Assembly: GCA_905215345.1 (NCBI GenBank)
Contig: CAJMPR010000003.1
Coordinates: 62,001-126,000 of the forward strand
Direction of reading: 5' to 3'
Length of the DNA: 64,000 bases
Source: an uncultured bacterium
GTDB taxonomy: Bacteria > Bacteroidota > Bacteroidia > Bacteroidales > Bacteroidaceae
Shown one piece after another: positions 36,199 through 44,810 of the stretch. Each line of letters opens with the position of its first letter. Positions within the stretch are counted from its first letter, which is position 1. The translations under genes were made by a program, and so were the position numbers. Below the pieces are notes generated by a model. The model saw only the letters and a list, made by a program, of their open reading frames with translations. It had not been told where the DNA came from and made no database searches.

Positions 36199-36928
36199 AC
36201 CAATAATAAAGTTTATATTTCTCATTTACCTGTTATGTTGCATAATGCCGACAGTAAATGCCCAGGGAATGAGAAATATAACGATGCAGAAGTTCGTACC
36301 CAAAGGCCAATGGATTGTGGGTAGTTCAATCTCTTACTCACAGTCCGAACAGAAAGATTACAATTTTCTTGTGATAGAATCAGTCTCGGGAGATGGGTAT
36401 ACATTCAAAATCAGTCCATTGTTATGCTACGCTTTTGCTGACAATATGGCGGCAGGCGGACGTTTCGGCTACAAACGTTCACTGACCAAGATTAATCAGA
36501 TGGATTTGGAAATAGGAGAAGACCTAAGTTTCAACCTGAACGATGTTTATTCTTTGAGCCACAGTTATTCAGGAATGGCTATGTTTAGAAACTATATCAG
36601 CTTGGGAAACAGCAAACGGTTCGCTCTGTTCGCAGAAACTCAGCTAACGTTTGAAGGTGGTCAGTCCAAATTCATCAACGGCAAAGGAGATGATCTTACC
36701 GGCACATTCAGTAAAAAATACAGTGTTGAGTTAGGAGTAGCTCCGGGATTAGTCGCTTTCATAAACAATTATACGGCAGTAGAAGTGAATATTGGTGTAT
36801 TAGGTCTCAATTATGGGCATACGCGCCAGGTAACCGACCAGATACATATCGCTAATCAATCCTCCAGTTCCATCAATTTCAGAATCAACATATTCTCTAT
36901 CGGAATGGGTATTGCCTTTTATTTATAA
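36191..36928 (+). CDS. Small outer-membrane beta-barrel protein (paralogue 1)
   Basis: A signal peptide ending NAQG is followed by about 220 residues of alternating strands rich in aromatic and glycine residues, ending in a terminal aromatic-x motif (GMGIAFYL) as expected for a BAM-inserted barrel. It starts inside the end of the preceding lipoprotein gene, so the two are coupled. It shares strand order and motifs (DLSFNL, KRFALF.ET.L.F) with the next gene. Function unknown; a porin, anchor or export barrel for the neighbouring lipoproteins is an inference. Confidence 0.78.
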   Translation: MNKPIIKFIFLIYLLCCIMPTVNAQGMRNITMQKFVPKGQWIVGSSISYSQSEQKDYNFLVIESVSGDGYTFKISPLLCYAFADNMAAGGRFGYKRSLTKINQMDLEIGEDLSFNLNDVYSLSHSYSGMAMFRNYISLGNSKRFALFAETQLTFEGGQSKFINGKGDDLTGTFSKKYSVELGVAPGLVAFINNYTAVEVNIGVLGLNYGHTRQVTDQIHIANQSSSSINFRINIFSIGMGIAFYL

Positions 36929-36939
36929 GAACACAGCCA

Positions 36940-37755
36940 ATGAATACATATATTAAAATAATGTGTTGCACTTGCCTGCTCTGCCTTGCTTACCCTCTAT
37001 GTGCTCAAACCGACACTTTGAAGATAGCAGATATAAAGGAAACGGTCAGTGTATCAGATACAATCCCCGAAAAGAAATTCTTAGGAAGATTTGACAGAGG
37101 GATTGTCAATCATTTATTCGTAAAAAGAAAAACTTGGATGACGGGATTGACAGTGTCCTATGCCGGATATGACAGTGAAGATACTCAATTCCTATCGCTA
37201 TTGAAAGACTTTGATTGTGAAGCAAAGTTATTCACAATCAATCCGTTTGTAGGTTACTTTATTAAAGAAAACGTCTGTATCGGTATCAAATTCGGATACC
37301 AGAACGTATACGCCAATTTAGGAAATATAAGTTTGGATATAGATGACGACCTGAGTTTCTCATTAAAAGATATGTCCTTTGAGGAACATCTGTTAAGTAC
37401 CACCGTTTTCTACCGCTCATACGTAGGGCTGGACAGAGGAAAACGTTTCGGACTTTTCAATGAAACCTCCCTTTCGTTCAACACCGGCAGTTCAAGATAC
37501 AAACGTGGTAGTGAAGAGAATCTTAAAGATACCAAAACACGTATCCGTGAAGTACATATCGGATTAAATCCGGGAGCTACCGTATTTATTATGGAGAATG
37601 TCAGTGCGGAACTCTCATTCGGAGTAGCCGGTTTCAAATATAGGGAAGAGAATCAAACCACTAATGGAGAAAGTTCTGGTTGGAGAAAATCAAGTGGAGC
37701 AAACTTTAAAATAAATATACTGAATATAAGTATAGGTATTGTTGCATATTTATAA
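36940..37755 (+). CDS. Small outer-membrane beta-barrel protein (paralogue 2)
   Basis: 271 residues: signal peptide (ending LCAQT), a polar stretch to about residue 60 that its paralogue lacks, then a barrel with INPFVGYFIKENVCIGIKFGY, DDLSFSL and KRFGLFNETSLSFNTG aligning with the preceding gene product. It ends SIGIVAYL, a barrel-type C-terminus. It lies 11 bp after paralogue 1 and 2 bp before the last lipoprotein gene, so all are one transcript. Confidence 0.78.
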   Translation: MNTYIKIMCCTCLLCLAYPLCAQTDTLKIADIKETVSVSDTIPEKKFLGRFDRGIVNHLFVKRKTWMTGLTVSYAGYDSEDTQFLSLLKDFDCEAKLFTINPFVGYFIKENVCIGIKFGYQNVYANLGNISLDIDDDLSFSLKDMSFEEHLLSTTVFYRSYVGLDRGKRFGLFNETSLSFNTGSSRYKRGSEENLKDTKTRIREVHIGLNPGATVFIMENVSAELSFGVAGFKYREENQTTNGESSGWRKSSGANFKINILNISIGIVAYL

Positions 37756-37757
37756 GT

Positions 37758-39365
37758 ATGAAGAAAAGAATTCTAAATATCAGTTTCCTGTTGATTTGTT
37801 TCCTGTCATGTATGCAAATCAATGTTTCCTGTATCAGTAATGACATTCCCTACCCTGTTATCTCACTTCAGATACTGACATTCGAGGTAGAAGGACAGGA
37901 AGGAAATGCAATTATCGATAAGGGCACCCGTACTGTAACCGTACCGTTAAAAGAAACGGTCGATTTGAAAAAGGTAGTAGTAAAGCAGTGTAAGGTAACC
38001 GAAGGTGTAGAGGCTCCTTTGGATTCGGCAGCAGTCATTGACTTATCTTCACCCCAAAAGTATACCATGTCCTTATATCAAGACTATGAATGGACTATCC
38101 AGGCAAGCCAAACCATTGAGAGGAAATTAACGATTAAGAATCAGTTCGGTAAACCTAAAATCAACAGTGCTACACACGAGATTACCGCAGAGGTTGCTAA
38201 AACAGCCAGTCAAAAAAGTGTTTATATATCAGATATCAAATTAGGACCGGCAGGAATCTCAACCCAGATATTTTTAGATCCTTCAGGAAACGAAACAGAG
38301 ATTCCTTTAGATACACCTCTTGATTTTTCTTTTCCCAAAACTGTGATAGTACGCTACCATGACATTGAAGAAAAGTGGACTATTGCCATATCCAGAAGTG
38401 ATAAAAGTGTCGCAACCGGTGAAGCTGATGCATGGGTAAATGTAGCATGGTTACATGGTAATGGTGAAGAAGGTACTGACAATGGATTTGAATATAAACT
38501 TGCAGATGCTGCTGAATGGAAAATTGTAGCAGAAGAAAATGTAACCGACGATGACGGGGAATTAACAGCACGTCTTTCAGGATTGAAGTCTAACACGACT
38601 TATGTTTATCGTGCTTATTCGGGTAGCGATTACGGAGAAGAGGTATCCTTTACAACGAGCGAACCTGTTACATTGCCGGGAGGTTCTTTTGATGAATGGC
38701 ATCAAGTAGATAAAGTTTGGAATCCTTGGGCAATAAACGATACTCCTATCTGGGATACCGGAAATAAAGGTGCTACAACAATGGGAGACAGCAATACCCA
38801 ACCGACCGACGATACTTGGAATGGTAAAGGAAAAGCAGCCAGACTTGAATCCAAATTTATAGGTCTCGGTAGTATTGGCAAGTTTGCTGCCGGTAACTTG
38901 TTTATTGGGGAATATATCAGAACAGAAGGTACAAATGGAGTACTTGATTTCGGGCGGCCTTTTACAGCCCGACCGACTAAGCTAAAAGGACGTTACAAAT
39001 ACTCTACAGCCCCAATATCTTATGTATCTTCCGGATATGAACATTTGAAAGAAAAGCCGGATACTTGTGCTATTTATATAGCGCTGACAGATTGGAAAGA
39101 ACCTTTAGAGATACGTACCAAGCCTTCTGATTTATCTGTATTCAACAAGAATGATCCGGGTGTCATTGCCTACGCAGAATTTTATAGTGGTGAGACTGTT
39201 ACAGAATATAAGTCTTTTGAACTGACTTTAGATTATCGGGACACAAATAGAGTTCCTACCTATTTAGTCCTTGTTTGTTCTGCCAGCAAATTCGGTGATT
39301 TCTTTGTAGGCGGACCGGGCGCTTTACTTTATGTAGATGATTTCAGTTTAGAGTACGATTACTAA
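37758..39365 (+). CDS. PCMD-domain surface lipoprotein
   Basis: Last gene of the operon, 535 residues. The N-terminal signal has two possible lipobox cysteines (FLSC, or INVSC). Two repeated Ig-like units follow (about 35-125 and 125-215, beginning ISLQILTFEVEG and KLTIKNQFG), similar in style to DUF5018-type modules. Then an FN3-like domain (about 220-300, LKSNTTYVYRAYSG) and a C-terminal PCMD sandwich with IGKFAAGNLFIGEY and FGRPFTARPTKLKG, matching the third operon gene. It has no DUF4493 part. A hairpin terminator follows. Confidence 0.82.
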   Translation: MKKRILNISFLLICFLSCMQINVSCISNDIPYPVISLQILTFEVEGQEGNAIIDKGTRTVTVPLKETVDLKKVVVKQCKVTEGVEAPLDSAAVIDLSSPQKYTMSLYQDYEWTIQASQTIERKLTIKNQFGKPKINSATHEITAEVAKTASQKSVYISDIKLGPAGISTQIFLDPSGNETEIPLDTPLDFSFPKTVIVRYHDIEEKWTIAISRSDKSVATGEADAWVNVAWLHGNGEEGTDNGFEYKLADAAEWKIVAEENVTDDDGELTARLSGLKSNTTYVYRAYSGSDYGEEVSFTTSEPVTLPGGSFDEWHQVDKVWNPWAINDTPIWDTGNKGATTMGDSNTQPTDDTWNGKGKAARLESKFIGLGSIGKFAAGNLFIGEYIRTEGTNGVLDFGRPFTARPTKLKGRYKYSTAPISYVSSGYEHLKEKPDTCAIYIALTDWKEPLEIRTKPSDLSVFNKNDPGVIAYAEFYSGETVTEYKSFELTLDYRDTNRVPTYLVLVCSASKFGDFFVGGPGALLYVDDFSLEYDY

Positions 39366-39455
39366 AAAGAAAAGTGTCCAAACACTTGACATCGCTTTCG
39401 TAATGTATTATCTTTATAAAGTGAATTTATAGATACTTCAATTTTAACTTACGAT

Positions 39456-39484
39456 AAAAGGAGCGCTTATGCGCTCCTTTTTCT
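39456..39484 (+). terminator. Terminator of the DUF4493/PCMD operon
   Basis: AAAAGGAGCGC pairs with GCGCTCCTTTT around TTAT, followed by T's. Confidence 0.88.
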
Positions 39485-39635
39485 TTCCCCCTTCACCGTT
39501 CCTCATCCCTAAAGGTCTACTTGGCAAATGTAAAGTGGCACTTTAGCGAGCTAAGCCACAGGACTGAACACCCAAAACCTAAAGTATTTGCATCGGAAAC
39601 CTGCAGGGGGGTGCCGAAAAGCTCCGTCATTTCGG

Positions 39636-39745
39636 ATGATAACGTGCGTGGAAACGCATGATATACTTGATACGAACGGATGATGTACTTGATACCAACG
39701 GATGATATATATCAAAACAACTTTTGATGTACATGAAAAACAAAA
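39636..39745. repeat. Five-unit 22-nt periodic array (ATGATRTACTTGATAC)
   Basis: Units start at 39636, 39658, 39680, 39702 and 39724. Units 2 and 3 are nearly identical (ATGATATACTTGATACGAAC and ATGATGTACTTGATACCAAC); units 1, 4 and 5 are degenerate but keep the ATGAT or TTGAT start and exact 22-nt spacing. Confidence 0.8.
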
Positions 39746-39767
39746 GCGGGAGGCTTGCATCTTCCGC
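39736..39767 (-). terminator. Terminator of the metallophosphoesterase gene
   Basis: On the minus strand GCGGAAG and CTCCCGC pair (one mismatch) and are followed by TTTTGTTTTT. Confidence 0.55.
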
Positions 39768-39810
39768 CCGTTAAACTTACATAAATCTACTCTTGACAAC
39801 TTTTACACAG

Positions 39811-40731
39811 TTATTCAGGTACCCCCTCCTTCAATTGCCTCAACGTAATCACCACCACTTCGCTTGGCGCGAACAACCGTACATTTTTATTGGAAGTTCC
39901 GATACCATTCGTTATAATGATAGGTTGTCCTTCGGAATTAGTCTTTATCCCTTTAAGGAAACGTTGTCCGTAATGAGAGGGAACTATAGGTGCATAAAGA
40001 CCGAACAGTGTTACTTGTCCACCATGTGTATGTCCTGCAAGTACCAAGTCCGCATTAGTGACAGGAACATCTTCGGCATAATCGGGAGTATGCATCAGCA
40101 GGATTACAAAGTCATCGGAAGCAAGCGAAAGTGTGGGTGACTTGCCGTTTTGTTCCAGATTGAACGGATCGCGCACACCTGCTATCATAATCTGCTCATC
40201 GCCCCGTTTCAAAGTATCGACTTTATGCTCTAACAAATGAATGCCTTGACGTTTCATTTCACTTACAATATCTTCATAACAGGCTTCATAATCGTTATTA
40301 CCCAGAACGGCATATGTTCCCATAGAAGTTTTCACCCCACCCAGCGCAGCTATTACAGACGGTACATACTGACATCCTTCGTGCAAATCACCACCTATCA
40401 GCAAAGCATCGACTTGCAAGTCATTAAGCAACCGGGTAATATCTTTAAGTCCTTTCTCTTTCAATAAGCTCTTATAGTGCAAGTCGGAAACAAATGCCAA
40501 CCGGCATCCGTCGAACGCAACAGGGACATCACGATGGGCAAACTCATATTGGCGAACTCGCCTCACATTCTTATAGCCGGAGGCGGATGTCTTGGAAACT
40601 CTTATAGAATATTCTTCGGGAAGTTGGGAGATGAAACTCCGGGATGATTGGCAAGATGAAAAAAGCATCCATCCCAAAAGAGAAAGACACAAAAAACTTC
40701 TAAGTTCTTTATAACACGCATGTCGAGACAT
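39811..40731 (-). CDS. Calcineurin-like metallophosphoesterase, probable lipoprotein
   Basis: The metal motifs are in order: FVSDLHYK, GGDLHEG, GNNDYEA, a His in LLMHTPDYAE and GHTHGG. It belongs to the YaeI-like group, some of which act on lipid-linked pyrophosphates (for example UDP-diacylglucosamine), but the substrate here is not known. The N-terminus has a hydrophobic stretch with FSSC, so it may be lipidated. Length 306. Divergent from menA, with a TATCTTTG box at 40783-40790. Confidence 0.86.
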   Translation of the reverse strand: MSRHACYKELRSFLCLSLLGWMLFSSCQSSRSFISQLPEEYSIRVSKTSASGYKNVRRVRQYEFAHRDVPVAFDGCRLAFVSDLHYKSLLKEKGLKDITRLLNDLQVDALLIGGDLHEGCQYVPSVIAALGGVKTSMGTYAVLGNNDYEACYEDIVSEMKRQGIHLLEHKVDTLKRGDEQIMIAGVRDPFNLEQNGKSPTLSLASDDFVILLMHTPDYAEDVPVTNADLVLAGHTHGGQVTLFGLYAPIVPSHYGQRFLKGIKTNSEGQPIIITNGIGTSNKNVRLFAPSEVVVITLRQLKEGVPE

Positions 40732-40782
40732 TTATTCTATATTTTATTCTATGAAATGAGCAACTTTACCCAATGACAAATA

Positions 40783-40790
40783 CAAAGATA
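40783..40790 (-). promoter_or_regulatory. -7 box of the metallophosphoesterase gene
   Basis: CAAAGATA on the plus strand reads TATCTTTG on the minus strand, 52 bp before the ATG. Confidence 0.5.
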
Positions 40791-40803
40791 ACAAATCCTT
40801 TAA

Positions 40804-40830
40804 TTATCTTTGCCGTATAAGCAAAGATAA
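40804..40830 (+). promoter_or_regulatory. menA promoter box inside a 10-bp palindrome
   Basis: TTATCTTTGC and GCAAAGATAA form a perfect inverted repeat with a 7-bp spacer. The left arm contains the -7 match TATCTTTG (40805-40812) for menA, and the right arm gives the same box on the other strand. It could be an operator covering the promoter or a pair of face-to-face promoters. Confidence 0.55.
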
Positions 40831-40842
40831 AAAGAACATCCC

Positions 40843-41757
40843 ATGAAAGAAATAAAAGCCAATTCATTACAGGCATGGATACTTGCCGCACGCCCTAAGA
40901 CACTGACAGGTGCTATTATCCCGGTACTGATAGGTTCTTCCTTGGCATATGCCGACGGAAGCTTTAAACTGACATTAGCACTGCTCTGCGCCCTTTTTGC
41001 TTGTGGTATGCAGATAGCAGCCAACTTTATCAACGACCTTTACGATTATCTGAAAGGTAGCGACCGTGGAGATAGACTTGGACCGGAACGTGCCTGTGCG
41101 CAAGGATGGATAACACCGCAAGCTATGAAATGGGGAATAGGCAGCATGTTAACTCTTTCCTGCCTCATCGGATGTACATTATTGCGTGAATGCTGGGGAC
41201 AATTACCTCATGGAGGTTGGGAGTTAATCTTATTAGGGCTACTTTGTGTAATTTTCGCATTCTTATATACCACGATACTTTCCTATCAAGGTTGGGGCGA
41301 CTTACTTGTACTGGTTTTCTTCGGATTCATCCCGGTAGGTGGAACATACTATGTACAAGTTCATATGATTACAGCAGATGTACTGATTGCTTCCCTAATC
41401 TGTGGATTGGTGATAGATACTTTGTTAGTAGTAAATAACTACCGTGACCGCGAGCAAGATGCTGTTAGTGGTAAGCGGACCTTGATAGTTCGGTTTGGAG
41501 AGTCCTTCGGACGTTATTTATACCTCTGCTTGGGTATAGCCGCCACCTTACTCTGCCTATGGTTTGTTTATACCGGAAAAATAGATTCGCTCGCCTTTAT
41601 TTGGGCGCCCTGCGTCTATCTTTACCTTCATGTACTGACTTGGCGGAAAATGATTGCTATACGAAGCGGTAAAAATTTAAACAGCATATTGGGTGAGACT
41701 TCACGCAATATGCTGTTCTTTGGCTTGCTGTTAAGCGTTGCATTAATACAAGCTTAA
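40843..41757 (+). CDS. menA: 1,4-Dihydroxy-2-naphthoate polyprenyltransferase
   Basis: Attaches the isoprenoid tail to DHNA in menaquinone synthesis, in the inner membrane. UbiA-type with about eight or nine hydrophobic segments; the first metal/diphosphate motif is NFINDLYDYLKGSDRGDR and the second NNYRDREQDAVSGKRT. Length 304 is normal. Its stop is directly adjacent to the stop of the convergent rfbB. Confidence 0.92.
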   Translation: MKEIKANSLQAWILAARPKTLTGAIIPVLIGSSLAYADGSFKLTLALLCALFACGMQIAANFINDLYDYLKGSDRGDRLGPERACAQGWITPQAMKWGIGSMLTLSCLIGCTLLRECWGQLPHGGWELILLGLLCVIFAFLYTTILSYQGWGDLLVLVFFGFIPVGGTYYVQVHMITADVLIASLICGLVIDTLLVVNNYRDREQDAVSGKRTLIVRFGESFGRYLYLCLGIAATLLCLWFVYTGKIDSLAFIWAPCVYLYLHVLTWRKMIAIRSGKNLNSILGETSRNMLFFGLLLSVALIQA

Positions 41758-42897
41758 TTATCTTTTTCCATACATCTTTTCGTAGTACTTCTGATAATCA
41801 CCACTGGTAACTTCTTCTACCCAGTCTTGATTATTCAGATACCACTCGATAGTCTTTACGATACCCACTTCGAACTTGGTTTCAGGATACCAGCCTAAAG
41901 CTGTGGTTATCTTATTGGGGTCGATAGCATAGCGCTGATCATGACCGAGACGGTCTTTTACAAACGTTATCAGGTCTTCGTTTATCCAACTGATATCAAT
42001 CTGGCCTTCAACACCTTTTACTTTCTTCTTCAAAACCTCGCGATACTTGGGTTCTTCTTCCAACAAACGACGGATGGTAGCGATAGTCAGCTTAACTATT
42101 TCCAGATTGGTCTTTTCGTTATGACCGCCCACATTGTAAACTTCTCCTTCTACGCCTTCGCGTACAACGAGGTCGATAGCTTTGCAGTGGTCTTCCACAT
42201 ATAACCAATCGCGTACATTGCTTCCATCGCCATAGACAGGCAGATTCTTGCCTTCCAGAATATTCTTTATAATCAAAGGAATCAACTTTTCAGGGAAATG
42301 ATATGGACCGTAATTGTTGGAACAGCGAGTAATGGTTACCGGCATCTTATAGGTATCGTGATAAGCCATTACCACCATGTCAGCACTTGTTTTGGAAGCA
42401 CTGTACGGGCTATGCGGACAAAGTGGAGTATCTTCCGTAAAGTAACCCTCAGCTCCCAATGAACCGTATACTTCATCTGTAGAAACCTGATGATAACGTA
42501 CTCCCTTACGCCATGTAGGATAACCGTATTCATCTTTTCCCGTCACCCATGCACGACGGGCTGCATCGAGCAAGTTCTGAGTACCCAGAATATTAGTAGT
42601 CAAGAACAGTTGCGGATTTTCAATACTACGGTCTACATGACTTTCGGCAGCAAAGTTTACTACATAATCAAATTTATATTTGGCAAATAATTCATCGGCA
42701 AGAATACGGTCGCAAATGTCACCTTTAACAAAGACACAACGTTCTTCATCAATGTCTTTAGCGATGGTTCCCAAATTTCCGGCATAAGTCAGGGCATCCA
42801 ATATTACCACTTTAATATCGTCGTGTTTAGCCAGGATATATTTGATATAATTGGCTCCGATAAATCCGGCGGCACCGGTTACAAGATAAGTCTTCAT
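41758..42897 (-). CDS. rfbB: dTDP-glucose 4,6-dehydratase
   Basis: Second step of dTDP-rhamnose/deoxysugar synthesis. Extended SDR with TGAAGFIGANYIKYIL, the catalytic STDEVYGSLG region, YSASK and the TRCSNNYGPYHFPEKLIP block. 379 residues, slightly longer than usual because of an insert around the PKYREVLKKKVKGVEGQ region. It lies downstream of rfbA; rfbC and rfbD are not in the window. Confidence 0.94.
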   Translation of the reverse strand: MKTYLVTGAAGFIGANYIKYILAKHDDIKVVILDALTYAGNLGTIAKDIDEERCVFVKGDICDRILADELFAKYKFDYVVNFAAESHVDRSIENPQLFLTTNILGTQNLLDAARRAWVTGKDEYGYPTWRKGVRYHQVSTDEVYGSLGAEGYFTEDTPLCPHSPYSASKTSADMVVMAYHDTYKMPVTITRCSNNYGPYHFPEKLIPLIIKNILEGKNLPVYGDGSNVRDWLYVEDHCKAIDLVVREGVEGEVYNVGGHNEKTNLEIVKLTIATIRRLLEEEPKYREVLKKKVKGVEGQIDISWINEDLITFVKDRLGHDQRYAIDPNKITTALGWYPETKFEVGIVKTIEWYLNNQDWVEEVTSGDYQKYYEKMYGKR

Positions 42898-42899
42898 CA

Positions 42900-42927
42900 G
42901 TTATGAGTTATAAGTTATGAGTTATTT
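42900..42927 (-). repeat. Heptamer array directly before rfbB
   Basis: GTTATGA, GTTATAA, GTTATGA, GTTATTT occur in exact 7-nt steps in the 43-bp gap between rfbA and rfbB, 2 bp from the rfbB start codon. Confidence 0.75.
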
Positions 42928-42940
42928 TGTCTATATCTTC

Positions 42941-43813
42941 TCAACGATAGGAGTCGGCAAGTTCTATCAGGTATTTACCATATTCAGTCTTACCTAACTG
43001 TTCACCAAGACGATAAAGCTGTTCGACATCTATCCAACCTTTGCGCCATGCTATCTCTTCAATACAACTGACACGGAATCCCTGTCGATTCTGTATGGTA
43101 GCCACAAAATTGCTGGCTTCAAGCAGACTGTCACAGTTACCCGTATCAAGCCATGCAAAGCCACGACCGAAGAGTTCCACCTTCAATGTACCCTCATCCA
43201 GATAGAGACGGTTCAAGTCGGTAATCTCATATTCGCCACGGGCAGAGGGTTTCAATGCAGCAGCTTTAGCCGTTACGGTAGAGTCATAGAAATAAAGACC
43301 GGGAACAGCGTAATTACTCTTGGGGCGTGCAGGTTTTTCTTCCAAAGAGATTGCTTTGCCATCGGCATCAAACTCTACCACACCATAAGCGCGGGGATCT
43401 TTTACATAATAACCGAAGATACATGCACCCTTCTCTATGGAAGCGGCACGTTTCAACATAGCAGAAAAGCCTTGACCGTAGAACATATTATCACCAAGGA
43501 TAAGACACCCTGCCTCTCCGTTCAGGAACTCCGCACCCAACACAAAAGCCTGAGCCAATCCGTTGGGATTTTCCTGTATTTTATACGAAAAGGACATTCC
43601 AAGCTCCTCACCTGTACCCAACAGTTCACGAAACATAGGTAAGTCGCGCGGGGTGGAGATTATCAGCACTTCACGAATTCCCGCTAACATCAATGTAGAG
43701 AGAGGGTAATAAATCATTGGCTTGTCATAGACCGGCATTATCTGCTTGGAGATAGCCTTAGACAACGGATAGAGACGAGTGGCGCTGCCACCGGCAAGAA
43801 TAATTCCTTTCAT
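42941..43813 (-). CDS. rfbA: Glucose-1-phosphate thymidylyltransferase
   Basis: First step of dTDP-sugar synthesis. MKGIILAGGSATRLYPLSKAISKQ and MIYYPLSTLMLAGIRE are the nucleotidyltransferase signatures, followed by GDNMFYGQGF and FAWLDTGNCDSLLEAS. Length 290 is normal. It precedes rfbB in the same direction with a 43-bp spacer. Confidence 0.95.
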   Translation of the reverse strand: MKGIILAGGSATRLYPLSKAISKQIMPVYDKPMIYYPLSTLMLAGIREVLIISTPRDLPMFRELLGTGEELGMSFSYKIQENPNGLAQAFVLGAEFLNGEAGCLILGDNMFYGQGFSAMLKRAASIEKGACIFGYYVKDPRAYGVVEFDADGKAISLEEKPARPKSNYAVPGLYFYDSTVTAKAAALKPSARGEYEITDLNRLYLDEGTLKVELFGRGFAWLDTGNCDSLLEASNFVATIQNRQGFRVSCIEEIAWRKGWIDVEQLYRLGEQLGKTEYGKYLIELADSYR

Positions 43814-43956
43814 ATTTCAGTTCTTTTTAGATTGACATCAAATGCAGAATAAAATAAGAAGGAGGACGAAGCCCCACTGCTCTTGCTGCTATTCGCGTTG
43901 CAAAGTTCAGAAAAAGTCATGACATGACAAAACAAAAACAATGAATAAATGATAAA

Positions 43957-44448
43957 TCAGCCAGCCAGCTCTATCACTTCCAAGTCTTTGAATGTACCGT
44001 TATCTATAACAAAACGTATCATAGTGCGTACTTTATGGAAGCCGGATTTCCCTGCTGCACCGGGATTAATGTGAAGCATATCTAACGTCTTGTCATATTT
44101 TACTTTCAGAATATGGGAATGTCCGCTGATAAAGAGTTTAGGCGGATGCACCATGATACTTCCCTGTATGGATGGATCGTAGTTGCCGGGATAACCGCCA
44201 ATATGCTTCATCAACACTTCGGCACCATCTATCGTAAAACGCAGAACCTGCGGATATATCCGGCGAATATCCTGTCCATCGATATTACCATATACCGCAC
44301 GGAACGGACGGAATTCTGCCAACTTCTGTGCAACCTCCAATGAGCCGATGTCTCCTACATGCCATATTTCATCACAAGAATCGAAGTACTGCAAATACTT
44401 CTCATCCCAATATCCATGCGTATCCGAGAGTAAACCAACTTTTGTCAT
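43957..44448 (-). CDS. YfcE/MJ0936-type phosphodiesterase
   Basis: A single-domain calcineurin-like phosphoesterase (163 residues). GLLSDTHGYWD, HVGDIGS, YGNIDGQD and ISGHSHILKV give the metal ligands. Members act on simple phosphodiesters in vitro; the natural substrate is unknown. Last host gene before the conjugative element; its promoter box (44469-44476) appears intact. Confidence 0.9.
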   Translation of the reverse strand: MTKVGLLSDTHGYWDEKYLQYFDSCDEIWHVGDIGSLEVAQKLAEFRPFRAVYGNIDGQDIRRIYPQVLRFTIDGAEVLMKHIGGYPGNYDPSIQGSIMVHPPKLFISGHSHILKVKYDKTLDMLHINPGAAGKSGFHKVRTMIRFVIDNGTFKDLEVIELAG

Positions 44449-44468
44449 TTTTCTTTTGTTTAGTAATA

Positions 44469-44476
44469 CAAAAGTA
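44469..44476 (-). promoter_or_regulatory. -7 box of the phosphodiesterase gene
   Basis: CAAAAGTA on the plus strand reads TACTTTTG on the minus strand, 21 bp before the ATG. Confidence 0.5.
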
Positions 44477-44601
44477 ATATAAAAAAGCGAGATTGAGAAA
44501 AACGAAGTAATAGAATTGATTAACAGACTGTTTAGGTAGTGAAGCGAAGATTGAAAGAAGCCAACGGAAACCGCTGAAAAGCCAACTCAAACCGTAGCCA
44601 C

Positions 44602-44693
44602 GTTACCAATATGTAACCTATATCTGGTTACGTTGAGAATAACAAGGTCGATTCTGATAAGCTGATTATAAGTGATTTCCGAGTAACAGTAAC
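44602..44693. promoter_or_regulatory. Cluster of GTAAC/GTTAC words upstream of the integrase
   Basis: GTTAC at 44602 and 44627, GTAAC at 44613, 44683 and 44689. GTAACC (44613-44618) and GGTTAC (44626-44631) form a 6-bp inverted pair with a 7-bp spacer. Candidate arm-type binding sites for the integrase or accessory factors; this is inference. Confidence 0.35.
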
Positions 44694-44810
44694 GATGAAA
44701 TATGCTTTTTGTTCATGCTTTTAGGCAAAACGGCTGAAAAAAGTTTGATTTCATTTTTTTATTCTGCGATGCTCTGTGATTTGCGTATCAACGGATAACT
44801 CTACACAACG

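Larger units (their letters stand above)
39366..39810. other. 445-bp intergenic region with terminators and a 22-nt array
   Basis: No credible gene. It contains a small hairpin (AAGTGT-ccaa-ACACTT near 39372), the operon terminator (39456-39484), a CCGAAA/TTTCGG inverted pair near 39614-39635, the 22-nt array 39636-39745, and the terminator of the reverse metallophosphoesterase gene. Confidence 0.8.

Noticed and set aside
39636..39745. CRISPR-like array
   Set aside because: Units follow each other at 22 nt with no unique spacers, and no cas genes are near.
41758..43813. Complete dTDP-rhamnose operon
   Set aside because: Only rfbA and rfbB are present; no rfbC or rfbD is seen on either side.
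44402..44590. Reverse hydrophobic 62-codon frame
   Set aside because: It overlaps the start of the phosphodiesterase gene and its promoter box, and has no sign of its own start signals. Probably chance in AT-rich DNA.
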